Of a DNA stretch of 64,000 nt, positions 44,680 through 55,639 are shown piece by piece. A program made the position numbers and the translations under genes. The notes beneath the pieces were generated by a model. That model ran no database searches, was not told the origin of the DNA, and worked only from the letters and a program-made list of their open reading frames with translations. Within the stretch, counting starts at the first letter, position 1; every line of letters begins with the position of its first letter. Source of the stretch: Thermosipho melanesiensis BI429 (lineage in GTDB: Bacteria; Thermotogota; Thermotogae; Thermotogales; Fervidobacteriaceae). The stretch is taken from positions 434,001-498,000 of the forward strand of contig NC_009616.1 in NCBI RefSeq assembly GCF_000016905.1, read 5' to 3'.

Positions 44680-44688
44680 ATTTTATCA
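44680..44688 (-). promoter_or_regulatory. Extended -10 promoter
   Basis: The minus strand reads TGATAAAAT, 30 bp before the start of the 140-aa membrane protein. Confidence 0.45.
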
Positions 44689-44694
44689 TTTTTA

Positions 44695-44725
44695 TGGTAA
44701 AATATAACTGACCATGTGGTCAGTT
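44695..44725 (+). promoter_or_regulatory. Promoter with TetR-type operator of ABC exporter operon
   Basis: An extended -10 TGGTAAAAT at 44695-44703 is followed at 44706-44725 by a perfect 9-2-9 dyad, AACTGACCA and TGGTCAGTT, covering the expected transcription start. The operon's last gene encodes a TetR-family repressor, the natural candidate to bind it. Confidence 0.75.
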
Positions 44726-44746
44726 TTCTTGATAGGAGGTAGATGT

Positions 44747-45607
44747 ATGATTGTTGTACAAAATTTAAAAAAGTACTACGGAAAAAATGTAGGAATAGAA
44801 GACGTAAGTCTTGAAGTAAAAGAAGGAGAAATATTGGGGCTTATCGGCCCAAACGGCGCAGGTAAAACTACCACCATACGTATCTTAATGGGCTTTTTAT
44901 CACCAGATGCAGGCAAGGCACTTATCTCTGGGAAAAGTATGCCAAAAGAAATAGACTTTGTTAAAAAAAATTTAGGATATATACCAGGTGAAGTAAATTT
45001 CTATGGTGATATGAAAATAAAAGAATTCTTAAAATTCAACAGGGCATTTTACAAAAAAATAGATTTAAAATATGAAAGATACATTGTTGAAACATTAGGG
45101 ATAGATTTAAATAAAAAATTCAAGGAACTTTCTTTGGGAAATAAGAAAAAAGTAGCAATACTACAGGCATTAGTACATAAGCCGAAATACCTCATTTTAG
45201 ACGAACCAACAAGTGGACTTGATCCCATCATTCAACAGAAATTCTACAAACTTCTTGATAAACACAAAAAAAATAGGGCAGTTATTTTATTCTCATCACA
45301 TATCCTTTCAGAAGTGGAAAAATTATGCGATAAATTTGCCATGATAAAAGATGGGAAAATTATAATGAGCGGAGAGATTTCAAAGTTAAGGGATATATCC
45401 ATAAAGCAAGTACATATATATGGTTTGAACTTTTGCAATTCTTTGGAAAAATATCCATATAAAAAAGAAGATATGGATTACATTTTTGAAATAAAACAGT
45501 CTCAGATGAAGGAATTTTTAAAAGAAATTTTAAATTGTGAGTTTAAGGACATAGAGATAAAAAATCAAGCACTTGAAGACATATTTTTGAAGATGTACAG
45601 GTGGTGA
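44747..45607 (+). CDS. ABC-2 exporter, ATP-binding protein
   Basis: A 286-residue ATPase of the drug/bacitracin exporter class. Walker A GPNGAGKTTT near 37, Q-loop in GYIPGEVNFYGDM, a signature ELSLGNKKKVAILQAL near 127 in which LSLGN replaces LSGGQ as is usual for this class, Walker B YLILDEPTSGLDP near 148, and H-loop in LFSSHILSEVEKL. The ATG at 44747 follows AGGAGGT by 5 nt. Its stop overlaps the first permease reading. First gene of a four-gene operon behind a TetR-type operator. Confidence 0.9.
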   Translation: MIVVQNLKKYYGKNVGIEDVSLEVKEGEILGLIGPNGAGKTTTIRILMGFLSPDAGKALISGKSMPKEIDFVKKNLGYIPGEVNFYGDMKIKEFLKFNRAFYKKIDLKYERYIVETLGIDLNKKFKELSLGNKKKVAILQALVHKPKYLILDEPTSGLDPIIQQKFYKLLDKHKKNRAVILFSSHILSEVEKLCDKFAMIKDGKIIMSGEISKLRDISIKQVHIYGLNFCNSLEKYPYKKEDMDYIFEIKQSQMKEFLKEILNCEFKDIEIKNQALEDIFLKMYRW

Positions 45608-45612
45608 TAAAA

Positions 45613-46410
45613 GTGATTATTATAAAAAAAGAGTTAAAATTTAATTTGAAAAACTTCATAATATGGGTTATTGTAGTAGTATTATTTGTCTTTATGTATG
45701 CATCTGTTACTAAATTTTTTACAGATCAAAATAGTCCTGCAATAAAATTTATCGAAAAGTTTCCAGAAAATTTACTAAAAACATTTAACATTGACTTAGA
45801 GGCCTTCTCGAAAACAGAAGGAATTTTTGGAACGGAAGGTATGTTGTTTATGTTTTTGATTTTTGCAATTTATGCTATTGTATTATCAAGTAAAATCTTT
45901 GCAGGAGAATTTGATAATAAAACTGTTGAATATTTATTTATAAAACCCATAAATAGAAAAAGAATCTTTTGCGAAAAATTATTTGCAATTTGGCTTTATC
46001 TAATAACATTCTTTTCTTTTTTCCTTTTATCCGAGTTAATGTTTTTTAATATGTATTTAGATGATTTTAGAACAAAAGTTTTATTTGGTTTTGCCGCATA
46101 CGTTTTTGTAATATCGATTCTATTTTCTTCTATTTCAATATTTTTTTCTATCCTTTTCCAAAAAAGAAAATTTGTAAATTCACTCTCTATAGCCCTTTTA
46201 TTTTTGTTTTATTTTTTCAATAGTGTAACCCAAGGGGTTGACACATTTGAATTTCTCAGAAAGATAAGCGTTTTTCACTATTTGTCTTCCGTGGATTTAG
46301 TAAATACAGGTAAAATCAATTATCTTTCAATGTTTGTCATACTATTTGTTTCACTTACATTACTTTATTTTTCAAAGAAAAGATTTGAAAATCAAGACAT
46401 TTTAATTTAA
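45613..46410 (+). CDS. ABC-2 exporter, permease 1
   Basis: A 265-residue integral membrane protein with six hydrophobic helices (FIIWVIVVVLFVFMYASV first) and the ABC-2 pattern: a conserved GEFDNKTVEYLFIKPINRKRIF cytoplasmic loop after TM2. Three in-frame GTG codons (45601, 45604, 45613) could start it; 45613 is chosen because AGGTGG lies 8 nt upstream. It pairs with permease 2, with which it is clearly homologous. Confidence 0.85.
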   Translation: MIIIKKELKFNLKNFIIWVIVVVLFVFMYASVTKFFTDQNSPAIKFIEKFPENLLKTFNIDLEAFSKTEGIFGTEGMLFMFLIFAIYAIVLSSKIFAGEFDNKTVEYLFIKPINRKRIFCEKLFAIWLYLITFFSFFLLSELMFFNMYLDDFRTKVLFGFAAYVFVISILFSSISIFFSILFQKRKFVNSLSIALLFLFYFFNSVTQGVDTFEFLRKISVFHYLSSVDLVNTGKINYLSMFVILFVSLTLLYFSKKRFENQDILI

Positions 46411-46424
46411 GGGGTGAAGATAAT

Positions 46425-47219
46425 ATGTTATTCTCAAAAGATTTGAAGTATAACCTTAAGACTTTCTTTATATGGTTTGCTGTACTATTTTTATTTTCAT
46501 ATATGATAGCACCATTTATTGATACAGTAATGCATGATTCAAAAGAATTCCTCAAATTCATTGATTCCCTTCCAAAATTCATGATTAAAGCCTTTAACAT
46601 ATCAGAAAGCTTTATTACACCGGAAGGTTTTTTTGGAGTAAAGATGATGTTGATGGCTCAAATTTTTGCAGCAATATTTTCCATTTTAATTGCCTCAAGC
46701 ATATTCTCACAAGAGTTTGAAAACAAAACAATGGAATATTTGTTAGTAAAAACCTATTCACGCAAAAGAATATTCATAACAAAATCTTTGGTAGCATTTT
46801 TGTTTTATACATCTTTTGCTTTATTTTTTGGTATTAGTATTGTAGCATTATTCAACATTTACGTTAGTTTCGAATACAATGTAAAGATTCTCTGGGGATT
46901 TTCTCTTTATATTTACGTAGTAGAAATATTCTTTGGTTTTTTAGCAATTTTTTTCTCAATTATTTTTCAAAAATCTTTTCCTTCTATTTCTCTTTCTATT
47001 GGCTTATTTGTAATTATGTACATAATGGATCTTTTCGGTACCGCTGTTGAAAATTTTAAATGGTTAAGATATCTAAGTATTTTTAAATATATTTCAGTAG
47101 GTGATACTCTAAAGTTTAACCAAGTGTATGTTTTTAATTCTATACTTTTAATACTTTTATCTTTTTCTTCATTGATAATAGGTATATTCATATTTAACAA
47201 GAAAGATATTATAACGTAA
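46425..47219 (+). CDS. ABC-2 exporter, permease 2
   Basis: A 264-residue membrane protein of the same layout as the preceding gene (FFIWFAVLFLFSYMIAPFI, then QEFENKTMEYLLVKTYSRKRIF). The two permeases are paralogues and probably form a heterodimer with the ATPase. Substrate unknown; control by a TetR regulator suggests a toxic compound, for example an antibiotic. Confidence 0.85.
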   Translation: MLFSKDLKYNLKTFFIWFAVLFLFSYMIAPFIDTVMHDSKEFLKFIDSLPKFMIKAFNISESFITPEGFFGVKMMLMAQIFAAIFSILIASSIFSQEFENKTMEYLLVKTYSRKRIFITKSLVAFLFYTSFALFFGISIVALFNIYVSFEYNVKILWGFSLYIYVVEIFFGFLAIFFSIIFQKSFPSISLSIGLFVIMYIMDLFGTAVENFKWLRYLSIFKYISVGDTLKFNQVYVFNSILLILLSFSSLIIGIFIFNKKDIIT

Positions 47220-47230
47220 GGAAGGATTTT

Positions 47231-47800
47231 ATGAGGGAAAAAATATTAAATATTGCAATTGAAGAATTTGCAAAAAAAGGTTATTTTGGTGCATCAACTA
47301 ATGTTATCTCAAAAAAAGCTAATGTCTCAAAAGGAGCACTCTTTTATCATTTTAAAAGCAAAGAAGGGCTATATATTGAATGTTTCAAAAGCTTTATCCA
47401 ATTATTTGAATTGGAATTTCTTAAATTTTATAATGAAAATGATAACTTAGACTTTTTTACTTTCTTATTAAAATGGTCTCAGAGAAAGGTTGAAATGACA
47501 AATGAAATGAAATACGTACTAGATTTTTTTGAAACAATTAAAAACATACCAAAGAATATTGAAGAAAAAATCCAAGATATTTTAAGCAAAAACTATGAAA
47601 AATATATCCCTTTTTTATGGGAAAAGTTCGAAAAGTTAAATCTGAGAAAGGAATTAGATAAAAAATTTGCATTTTCTATGGTTTTGGATTTTTTCGAAAC
47701 CTTCTCTAAAAGGTACTATAAAACTACTATTGAACCTAAAAAAATATTTTTAGATTTCAAAAATGTTATGGAAATTATAAAATATGGAATACTTGAGTAA
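47231..47800 (+). CDS. TetR-family regulator
   Basis: A 189-residue repressor. The N-terminal DNA-binding domain has the usual form (ILNIAIEEFAKKGYFGASTN then VISKKANVSKGALFYHFKSKEGLYIECFKSF), and the C-terminal helical domain is unconserved, as is usual for ligand-binding domains. Encoded 11 bp after permease 2; the 9-2-9 dyad at the operon promoter is its likely operator. Confidence 0.9.
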   Translation: MREKILNIAIEEFAKKGYFGASTNVISKKANVSKGALFYHFKSKEGLYIECFKSFIQLFELEFLKFYNENDNLDFFTFLLKWSQRKVEMTNEMKYVLDFFETIKNIPKNIEEKIQDILSKNYEKYIPFLWEKFEKLNLRKELDKKFAFSMVLDFFETFSKRYYKTTIEPKKIFLDFKNVMEIIKYGILE

Positions 47801-47805
47801 AATTG

Positions 47806-47814
47806 TGGTATAAT
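47806..47814 (+). promoter_or_regulatory. Extended -10 promoter of GH13 gene
   Basis: TGGTATAAT, 41 bp before the start of the alpha-amylase-family gene. Confidence 0.55.
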
Positions 47815-47855
47815 TTTTTAGAGTTGTTTGGAACCGTTTCTATGGAGGTGTTTAA

Positions 47856-49847
47856 ATGTTAAAAGAGTTGGAAAAATATCTAAAAGCCAAGATAACCGGT
47901 CACAAAAATTATGCTATACCAAAACTTTGGATTAAAGGTTATGAGTATTTATACGGTGACATCTTTGAAGAAAAAGGAGAAAATCTTTTCGTAGATCCTT
48001 ACGAATTTTTCTTTAAAGTTATCTCGCATATAAATTCACAAAGGGAAAAAATAGATTACTCAAAACCAATTTCTTACCACTCAAAAGAAAAAAATTGGGA
48101 AAAAAATGCAATAATGTATGGAACACTCCCAAGGATGACTACTTCTTTCAACCACAAAGGTTTTGGAAATTTTGAAGAAATCGATATTCTGGGTTTTAAA
48201 GAATCTGGAACATTTTTAAAGATGATAGCGCTACTTCCGTATTTAAAAAATTTTAATGTAAATACAATCTATATGCTTCCAATAAGTAAAACAAGCGATT
48301 TGTTTAAAAAAGGAAGTATTGGCTCACCATACGCAGTAAAAAATCCACTAGAGTTAGACGAGTCATACCACGATCCACTCCTTGCAGATTTCTCTGTGAA
48401 AGATGAGTTTAAAGCATTGGTAGAAGCCGCACATATCCTTGGCATGAGGGTTGTTCTTGATTTTATACCACGTACCGCTTCAAGAGATTCTGATCTTATT
48501 AAAGAACACCCAGATTGGTTTTACTGGATTAAAATTGATGATTTAGCAGATTACAAACCACCGCGTGTCGATGAACTTTCTTTCAAAATACCCGATAAAG
48601 AAGATATCCCCGTTTTGTATAGAAATACAGAGGTTAGAAAACACCTAAATCGGTTTGTTGATTCACCAGATAAGATAGATCCAAAAAAATGGGCTAAAGT
48701 AAAAAATATGCCTGGAAACATACTCGTTAATATAATCAGAGAATTTGAATTGGTAACCCCTCCAGGTTTTTCTGACTGGATAAACGATCCACAACCAACG
48801 TGGGACGATGTAACCTTTCTAAGACTTTACCTTGACAACCCAATTGATGCACAAGAATATATTCCAGAAGATCAAAAACCATATATATTGTTTGATGTTA
48901 TAAAATCAAGCAAGTTTCCCGGGAGTATACCTAATAAAGATCTTTGGGAATATATTTCCAACATTATTCCAAATTACCAGAAAAAGTTTGGAATAGACGG
49001 TGCAAGAATAGATATGGGACACGCACTCCCTTCAAAGCTACAAGAGATGATAATAAAAAAAGCAAGGGAAATAGATCCATTCTTTGTTTTCATAGCAGAA
49101 GAGCTAGAAATGGATAATGACATAAAGGCAAAAGATGATGGTTACAATGTTATACTAGGCAATTCCTGGTATGCAGCGCCAAGAAAAGAGGAAATGTACA
49201 AATTACTAGAAGAAAAAGCTAAAAATTTAGCAATTCCATTTATTGCCTCTGTTGAAACACCAGATACACCAAGAATAAGCACAAGAGAATTTGGTGAAAA
49301 ACTAAAATATCTTGCAACATTTTTGCTTTATTTTTCACCAAATGGTATTCCTTATATAAACTCTGGACAAGAAATAGGTGAAATACAACCAATGAATTTA
49401 GGGCTTGATAATACAGTCTGGGGAAAAACTGTTCTCCCACCTGATGATGAATTTTATGGAAAGCTTGCATTTTTCGATCATTATGTGCTCCATTGGAATG
49501 ATTATGATGAAAAGCTTTTTGAATTTTTAAAGACCTTACTATTTTTAAGGAAAAAATACAATGATTTTGTTTTGAATGGTGAATTCAAATATGTTTATTT
49601 TAACTATCAAGATGGATTTTTGGCAAATTATTCTTACTGGGTCGAAGATAAGGGACTAATCGTAGTTGGAAACTTAGACCTATCGTGGGAAAGAGCTTTT
49701 GATATATACTTAGAAAATACTGCCGAAAAAACCTTAAATGTAAAAAGTGTAAAGATTTGGGATGGTGAAGAAAAAACTTATGAGCCTCAAAAAATACTCA
49801 ACTTAAAACTTGCCCCAGGAGGTTTTGCTTTAATAATTATTAATTAG
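47856..49847 (+). CDS. GH13 alpha-amylase-family protein (cytoplasmic)
   Basis: A 663-residue glycoside hydrolase with no signal peptide. The TIM barrel starts near 120 ([25 protein letters not shown]). Conserved regions: VVLDFIPRT (I), nucleophile Asp in [12 protein letters not shown] (II), acid Glu in [11 protein letters not shown] (III), and [13 protein letters not shown] (IV), where the transition-state Asp is kept but the usual preceding His is Pro. An inserted block between about 225 and 370 ([12 protein letters not shown]) is larger than in common amylases. Subfamily is not assigned: transferase or maltodextrin-hydrolase activity are both possible. It is followed after 13 bp by a secreted pullulanase, so the two likely process alpha-glucans together. 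Confidence 0.8.
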   Translation: MLKELEKYLKAKITGHKNYAIPKLWIKGYEYLYGDIFEEKGENLFVDPYEFFFKVISHINSQREKIDYSKPISYHSKEKNWEKNAIMYGTLPRMTTSFNHKGFGNFEEIDILGFKESGTFLKMIALLPYLKNFNVNTIYMLPISKTSDLFKKGSIGSPYAVKNPLELDESYHDPLLADFSVKDEFKALVEAAHILGMRVVLDFIPRTASRDSDLIKEHPDWFYWIKIDDLADYKPPRVDELSFKIPDKEDIPVLYRNTEVRKHLNRFVDSPDKIDPKKWAKVKNMPGNILVNIIREFELVTPPGFSDWINDPQPTWDDVTFLRLYLDNPIDAQEYIPEDQKPYILFDVIKSSKFPGSIPNKDLWEYISNIIPNYQKKFGIDGARIDMGHALPSKLQEMIIKKAREIDPFFVFIAEELEMDNDIKAKDDGYNVILGNSWYAAPRKEEMYKLLEEKAKNLAIPFIASVETPDTPRISTREFGEKLKYLATFLLYFSPNGIPYINSGQEIGEIQPMNLGLDNTVWGKTVLPPDDEFYGKLAFFDHYVLHWNDYDEKLFEFLKTLLFLRKKYNDFVLNGEFKYVYFNYQDGFLANYSYWVEDKGLIVVGNLDLSWERAFDIYLENTAEKTLNVKSVKIWDGEEKTYEPQKILNLKLAPGGFALIIIN

Positions 49848-49860
49848 GGAGGGGAAAAAT

Positions 49861-52389
49861 ATGAAAAGATTGTTAGTGTTTTTCTTTGTTTTGTTATCTT
49901 TTATTGCAATTTCATCTACAACCATAATTGTACATTACCATCGTTTCGATGGTAACTACAATGGATGGAACTTGTGGATTTGGCCTATGAAACCCATAGC
50001 AATGGAAGGAAAATCCTATCAATTTACAGATCAAGATAATTTTGGTGTAGTAGCTAAGATAACACTTGACCTGGATCTTGAACAGGTGGGAATAATCGTA
50101 AGGCTCAACGATTGGCAAGCAAAAGATGTAGCAAAAGATAGGTTTATAGACATAAAAGATGGAAAAGCGGAGGTGTGGATTTTGCAAGGAGTCGAGGAAA
50201 TTTACACAAAAAAACCTGATACAAGGCCAAGGGTATTTTTCGCAGCTGCAAAAGCAGATAATGTAATTGAAGCATATTTAACAAATACAGTTGACACAAA
50301 GAATGTAAATATAAAAGTTAAAGTAGATGGCAAAGAAAAGAAAGTATTAAATGTGGAAAAAGCAGATCCAACGGATCTTTCTAAGACAAATTACATAAGA
50401 ATAACTTTAGCAGATAAATTAACTGAAGATGATTTAAAAAAAGATGTTAAAATATATATCGAGGGCTTCTCTCCGTCTACTGTTTATATGTTAGATGTTT
50501 TAGACAAATTTTATTTTGAAGGTGAGCTCGGTTACATATACTCCAAAAACAGGACCATATTTAGGACCTGGTCTCCTGTTTCAAAATCTGCACAAGTTTT
50601 ATTGTATAGAAACGGAGAAGACAAAAAACCATACAAAATAGTTAATATGAAATACATGGGAAATGGTGTATGGGAGGCCAGGGTTGATGGTGACTTAGAT
50701 GGTATCTTTTACAAATACAGATTTGAAAATTACGGCAAAATAAGGGAAACAGTAGATTATTATTCCAAAGCTGTATATAAAAATGGATTAAAAAGTGCAG
50801 TTGTTGATCTTTCAAAGACAAATCCTGATGGTTGGTTCAATGATAAAAGACCATACATGAAAACACCCGAAGATGCAATAATTTACGAAATTCACATTGC
50901 TGATATAACTGGCCTAGAAAATTCAGGTGTAAAAAACAAAGCAACGTATCTGGGATTGACAGAAGAAGGAACAAAAGGGCCAGGCGGTGTAACTACAGGA
51001 TTGTCTCATCTTGTAGAGCTTGGGATTACTCATGTTCATATCTTACCCATATTTGATTTTTACACGGGCGATGAGGAAAATAAAAATTTCGAAAAAAGTT
51101 ATAATTGGGGATACGACCCATATCTCTTCACTGTACCTGAAGGAAGATACTCAACAGATCCAAAAAATCCATACGCTAGAATAATAGAAGTCAAAAAAAT
51201 GATTCAAAAGCTTCACGAAAATGGAATTAGAGTAATACTTGATATGGTCTTCCCACATACATTTGGAATAGGTGAACTTTCCGCCTTTGATCAAACAGTA
51301 CCATATTACTTTTACAGACTTGATAAAACAGGAGCATATTTAAATGAAAGTGGTTGTGGAAATGTGATAGCAACGGAAAGACCGATGATGAGAAAATACA
51401 TAGTAGATACAATTTTGTATTGGATTAATGAATATCACGTGGATGGATTTAGATTTGATCAAATGGGCCTAATAGATAAAAAAACTATGCTAGAAATTGA
51501 AAGAAAAGCACACAAAATTGATAAGACGATTATATTATATGGTGAACCTTGGGGAGGTTGGGGAGCACCAATTAGGTTTGGTAAATCTGACGTTGCACAT
51601 ACACACATTGCAGCATTCAATGATGAATTTAGAGATGCATTAAGAGGTTCTGTATTTGATGAAAAGGTAAAAGGATTTTTAATGGGGGCTATTGGAAAAG
51701 AAACACGCGTTAAAAGAGGAGTTGTTGGAAGTATTCAATATAATTCACGAATAAAAAGCTTTGCGGCAGATCCTGAAGAAACTATTAATTACGTTGCATG
51801 TCATGATAATCATACATTGTGGGATAAAAATTACCTTGCGGCAAAATACGATAAAAAATATAAATGGACAGATGAAATGTTAAGAAACGCACAAAAACTT
51901 GCTGGTGCTATACTTTTAACATCACAGGGAATTCCTTTTATTCATGCTGGTCAAGATTTCGCACGTACAAAGAATTTCAACGAAAATTCTTACAATGCAC
52001 CTATTTCCATTAACGGATTAGACTATCAAAGAAAATACGAATATTTAGATGTATTTGAATATTACAAAGGACTTATTAAACTAAGAAAGGGGCACCCGGC
52101 ATTTAGAATGACAAATGCACAAGAAATAAAAGAACACATCAAATTTTTACCCAGCAGAAAAAGAAGAATAGTTTCTTTTGTCATATCCAATCACGCAAGA
52201 AATGACGAATGGAAAGATATTTTGGTAATATATAATGGAAATGTTGATTCTGTAGAATATGAACTTCCTGAAGGCGAATGGAATATGATAGTAAATGGGA
52301 AAATTGCAGGAACTGACATTATTGAAAAAGTTTCTGGTAAAATAATACTCGAAGGAATTTCTGCATATGTTTTTTACAAGAACAAATAA
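49861..52389 (+). CDS. pulA: Pullulanase, type I
   Basis: An 842-residue secreted debranching enzyme that cuts alpha-1,6 bonds in pullulan and limit dextrins. Signal peptide [22 protein letters not shown]41-type domain ([21 protein letters not shown]) first; then a CBM48-like module ([21 protein letters not shown]) near 230; then the GH13 barrel with the pullulanase signature YNWGYDP near 415, nucleophile Asp in [10 protein letters not shown], acid Glu in [10 protein letters not shown] and [10 protein letters not shown]. Length and domain order match Thermotoga PulA. Same unit as the preceding GH13 gene. Confidence 0.93.
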   Translation: MKRLLVFFFVLLSFIAISSTTIIVHYHRFDGNYNGWNLWIWPMKPIAMEGKSYQFTDQDNFGVVAKITLDLDLEQVGIIVRLNDWQAKDVAKDRFIDIKDGKAEVWILQGVEEIYTKKPDTRPRVFFAAAKADNVIEAYLTNTVDTKNVNIKVKVDGKEKKVLNVEKADPTDLSKTNYIRITLADKLTEDDLKKDVKIYIEGFSPSTVYMLDVLDKFYFEGELGYIYSKNRTIFRTWSPVSKSAQVLLYRNGEDKKPYKIVNMKYMGNGVWEARVDGDLDGIFYKYRFENYGKIRETVDYYSKAVYKNGLKSAVVDLSKTNPDGWFNDKRPYMKTPEDAIIYEIHIADITGLENSGVKNKATYLGLTEEGTKGPGGVTTGLSHLVELGITHVHILPIFDFYTGDEENKNFEKSYNWGYDPYLFTVPEGRYSTDPKNPYARIIEVKKMIQKLHENGIRVILDMVFPHTFGIGELSAFDQTVPYYFYRLDKTGAYLNESGCGNVIATERPMMRKYIVDTILYWINEYHVDGFRFDQMGLIDKKTMLEIERKAHKIDKTIILYGEPWGGWGAPIRFGKSDVAHTHIAAFNDEFRDALRGSVFDEKVKGFLMGAIGKETRVKRGVVGSIQYNSRIKSFAADPEETINYVACHDNHTLWDKNYLAAKYDKKYKWTDEMLRNAQKLAGAILLTSQGIPFIHAGQDFARTKNFNENSYNAPISINGLDYQRKYEYLDVFEYYKGLIKLRKGHPAFRMTNAQEIKEHIKFLPSRKRRIVSFVISNHARNDEWKDILVIYNGNVDSVEYELPEGEWNMIVNGKIAGTDIIEKVSGKIILEGISAYVFYKNK

Positions 52390-52393
52390 ATTG

Positions 52394-52402
52394 TGGTATA
52401 AT
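52394..52402 (+). promoter_or_regulatory. Extended -10 promoter of response regulator
   Basis: TGGTATAAT, 30 bp before the start, immediately after the pulA stop. Confidence 0.55.
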
Positions 52403-52432
52403 TTATTCAGTAATCCTGTAAGGGGTGAGAGT

Positions 52433-52792
52433 ATGTCAAAAAAAAGAATATTGGTTGTTGAAGATGAAGACAACATGAGGCTTTTAATAACTGAAGAGTT
52501 GGAAGAAAGTGGCTATGAAGTAGATGAAGCAAGGAACGGACAGGAAGCTCTTGAAAAATTTAGGTCTAAAGACTATGACCTTGTTACTGTTGATATTGAA
52601 ATGCCAGGCATGAACGGTCTTGAAGTCGCTGGTAAGATTCGTGAAATGAAAAAAGATGCAAAAATAATAATACTTACTGCTTATTCCCATTACAAAAGCG
52701 ATTTAGCATCTTGGGCAGCAGATGCATATGTGGTAAAATCTTCCGATCTAACGGAACTTAAAGATACCATTGCAAAGATAATTAATATGTAA
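52433..52792 (+). CDS. Single-domain response regulator (CheY-like)
   Basis: A 119-residue receiver domain without an output module. The acidic pair is at E10-D11, the phospho-acceptor D54 in VTVDIEMPG, the switch threonine in IIILTAYSH near 84, and the conserved lysine in YVVKSSD near 104. The tail AKIINM ends the domain. The ATG at 52433 follows GGGGTGAG; longer in-frame readings run into pulA. Not linked to che genes, so its partner kinase is unknown; KSSD rather than KPF after the lysine makes it divergent from CheY. Confidence 0.85.
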
Positions 52793-52797
52793 AATAT

Positions 52798-52838
52798 GCC
52801 CTCCCCCAAGAAAAGGTGGCGGGAGGGCCACCTTTTTT
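52798..52838 (+). terminator. Terminator with alternative hairpin
   Basis: The terminator stem AAGGTGGC (52813-52820) / GCCACCTT (52827-52834) is followed by a T-run. A second stem, GCCCTCCC (52798-52805) with GGGAGGGC (52821-52828), overlaps the right arm, so the two structures exclude each other. It lies between the response regulator and ileS. Confidence 0.7.
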
Positions 52839-52875
52839 GTTAATAATACAAAATAAAATAAATGGAGGTGTAAAG

Positions 52876-55602
52876 ATGGATTACAAAGAAACGTTGAACT
52901 TGCCTTCAACTGAATTTTCTATGAGAGCAAATCTTGTAAAAAAAGAACCAGAGATGATTAAAAAATGGCATGAAATGGATGATTACAACCTAATTTTGAA
53001 ATCCAGAGAAGGCAAACCAAAATTTGTTTTGCACGATGGACCACCATATGCTAATGGAAATATCCACATTGGGACTGCAACAAACAAAATCTTAAAAGAT
53101 ATTGTAATAAGATACAAAACAATGAGGGGATATTATGCACCATATGTACCTGGTTGGGATACGCATGGACTCCCCATTGAACACAGAGTTTCAGTTGAAA
53201 TGGGAGAAAAAATAAAGGGGATGTCTCCCGTTGAAATAAGGCAAAAATGTAAGGAATTCGCACTTCACTTTGTTGATGTCCAAAGGGAACAATTTAAAAG
53301 ATTGGGAGTTAGAGGAGATTGGGATAATCCATATCTTACGCTTGATCCAAAATATGAAAAACACATTTTAAATATATTCAAAACGTTAGTAAAAAACGGC
53401 AATGTGTATAGGGGAAATAAACCTGTATATTGGTGCCCAACATGTAAAACGGCGCTAGCAGAGGCAGAAGTTGAATATCACGATCATTCTTCGCCATCTA
53501 TATACGTAAAATTTGAGCTAGAAAAAAACACATACATAGTTATCTGGACCACAACCCCCTGGACATTACCTGCAAATGTAGCTATAGCTGTGCACCCTGA
53601 ATATGATTATGTAAAAATAAAGGTAGGTAACGAATATTGGATAGTTGCAGAAGGACTTTTAAACAAATTTGCAGCTGAAACTGAGATAGAATACTCTGTT
53701 GTCGAAAAGTTTAAAGGCAAAGATTTAGAACATAAAAAGGCAAAACATCCATTCATGAATAGAGAATCGCTAATAGTACTAGCAGATTATGTAACGTTGG
53801 AAGATGGTACAGGTTGTGTACATACAGCTCCAGGACATGGTGCCGAAGACTACCTTACAGGTATAAAATATAATCTACCAGTATTATCACCAGTAAATGA
53901 AGAAGGAGTATTTACAAAAGATGCGGGAAAATACGCCGGATTAAAAATTTGGGACGCCAACAAAGTGATAATTGAGGATTTAGAAAAATTGGGAGTTCTA
54001 ATAAAGTCACAAAAGATAGAACACAGCTATCCACACTGTTGGAGATGTAAAAATCCTGTTATTTTTAGAGCAACTCCCCAATGGTTTATATCCGTTGACA
54101 GAAATGGTCTTAGAGAAAAGGTACTAGAGGAAATTAAAAAGGTAGAATGGCATCCAAAATGGGGAGAAAATAGAATTACCGCTATGGTTAAAGAAAGACC
54201 AGATTGGACCATTTCAAGACAAAGAGTTTGGGGAACACCTATTCCTGCAATTAAATGCAAAGAATGTGGAGAAGTGTTTTTGGATGAAAAAGTTATAGAT
54301 AATTTCGTAAATATTGTAGAAGAAAAAGGAACAGATGCTTGGTTTGAACTTTCTGAAGATGAATTAATACCAGAAGGTGTAAAATGCCCAAAATGTGGAA
54401 AAAACTCTTTTGAAAAAACATACGATACATTGGATGTTTGGATTGATTCTGGTTGTTCTTTTGAAGCTGTAATCAGATCCAAAGGAGAAAAATTTCCTGT
54501 AGACCTTTATTTAGAAGGTGATGATCAACACAGAGGGTGGTTCCAAAGTTCCATATTTATGTCCGTTGCCCATACTAATATAGCACCATATAAATCTGTT
54601 GTAACCCATGGGTTTATAAAAGATGAACATGGTAGAAAGATGAGCAAATCATTAGGAAACGTCATTGATCCAAAAGAAATAGTTGATAAGTATGGTGCAG
54701 ATATTTTAAGACTTTGGGTTTCAAGTATCGACTTTTTTGACAATATAAGGGTGGGGAAAAATATAATTCAACAACAAGTAGAAACATACAAAAAACTAAG
54801 GAACACATTAAGGTACTTGTTAGGTAATTTAAACGATTTTGAAGAAAATATGATTGTTCCGTTTGAAAAGTTACTACCTCTTGATAAATGGGCATTAGGT
54901 AGACTTCAAGAAGTTATTTCACAAGTTACTGAGCATTTTGAAAAATATGAATACTCCAAAGTGTACAGTTTGCTCAATAGATATTGTACTGTGGAGCTAA
55001 GTGCAACATATCTTGATATTATCAAAGACAGAATATACGTAGAGGCCAAAGGCTCAATTTACAGGCGCTCTGCACAAACGGTTATGTACTACATCCTCCA
55101 ATCATTGATAAAAATGCTTGCGCCAATTTTAGTATTTACTGCAGAAGAAGCATATCAGTTAAGTCCATTTAAAAAGTACGAAACAGTACATTTGGAATAT
55201 TGGCCAGAAGTAAAAGAAGAATATATAGATAATCAAATAATGGAAGATTTTAAAATGATACTGCTAATTCGTGATGATGTATTAAAAGCTCTAGAAGAAG
55301 CCAGAAAACAGGATATTATTGGTCACTCTCTTGATGCAAAAGTTACAATTGAAGGATTAAACGATAACGTTCAAATGATAATTGAAAAACACAAAGATTA
55401 TCTATCAGAAATATTCATTGTTTCAGATGTAGAAATAGGAAATGGACAAACCAAAGGAGAATTCGTAAGTGTAACCGTGGAAAAGGCAAAGGGTGAAAAA
55501 TGTCAAAGATGCTGGAAATACAGTGAAGATGTTGGAAAGGATGATACTTACAAAGATGTATGTCCAAGATGTGCAGCTGTTTTAAAAGGTGAAAGAAAAT
55601 AA
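52876..55602 (+). CDS. ileS: Isoleucyl-tRNA synthetase
   Basis: A 908-residue class I synthetase. HIGT of the HIGH motif is at 64-67 ([11 protein letters not shown]), the editing domain holds [12 protein letters not shown] and the threonine-rich edge around 225, KMSKS is in [14 protein letters not shown] near 597, and the C-terminal zinc site is [12 protein letters not shown] plus CPRC. The ATG at 52876 follows GGAGGTG; the in-frame extension to 52816 covers the terminator and is rejected. Transcription may depend on read-through of the structured region upstream. Confidence 0.95.
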
Positions 55603-55626
55603 GCGGGGAAAATTCCCCGCTTTTTT
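55601..55626 (+). terminator. Terminator of ileS
   Basis: Stem AGCGGGGAA / TTCCCCGCT with a short loop and T-run, partly overlapping the ileS stop. Confidence 0.88.
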
Positions 55627-55639
55627 GAAGGGGGATTAT

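Noticed and set aside
52793-52875. T-box leader for ileS
   Set aside because: No T-box sequence (TGGxACCGCG type) or specifier stem; the space is only about 80 nt.
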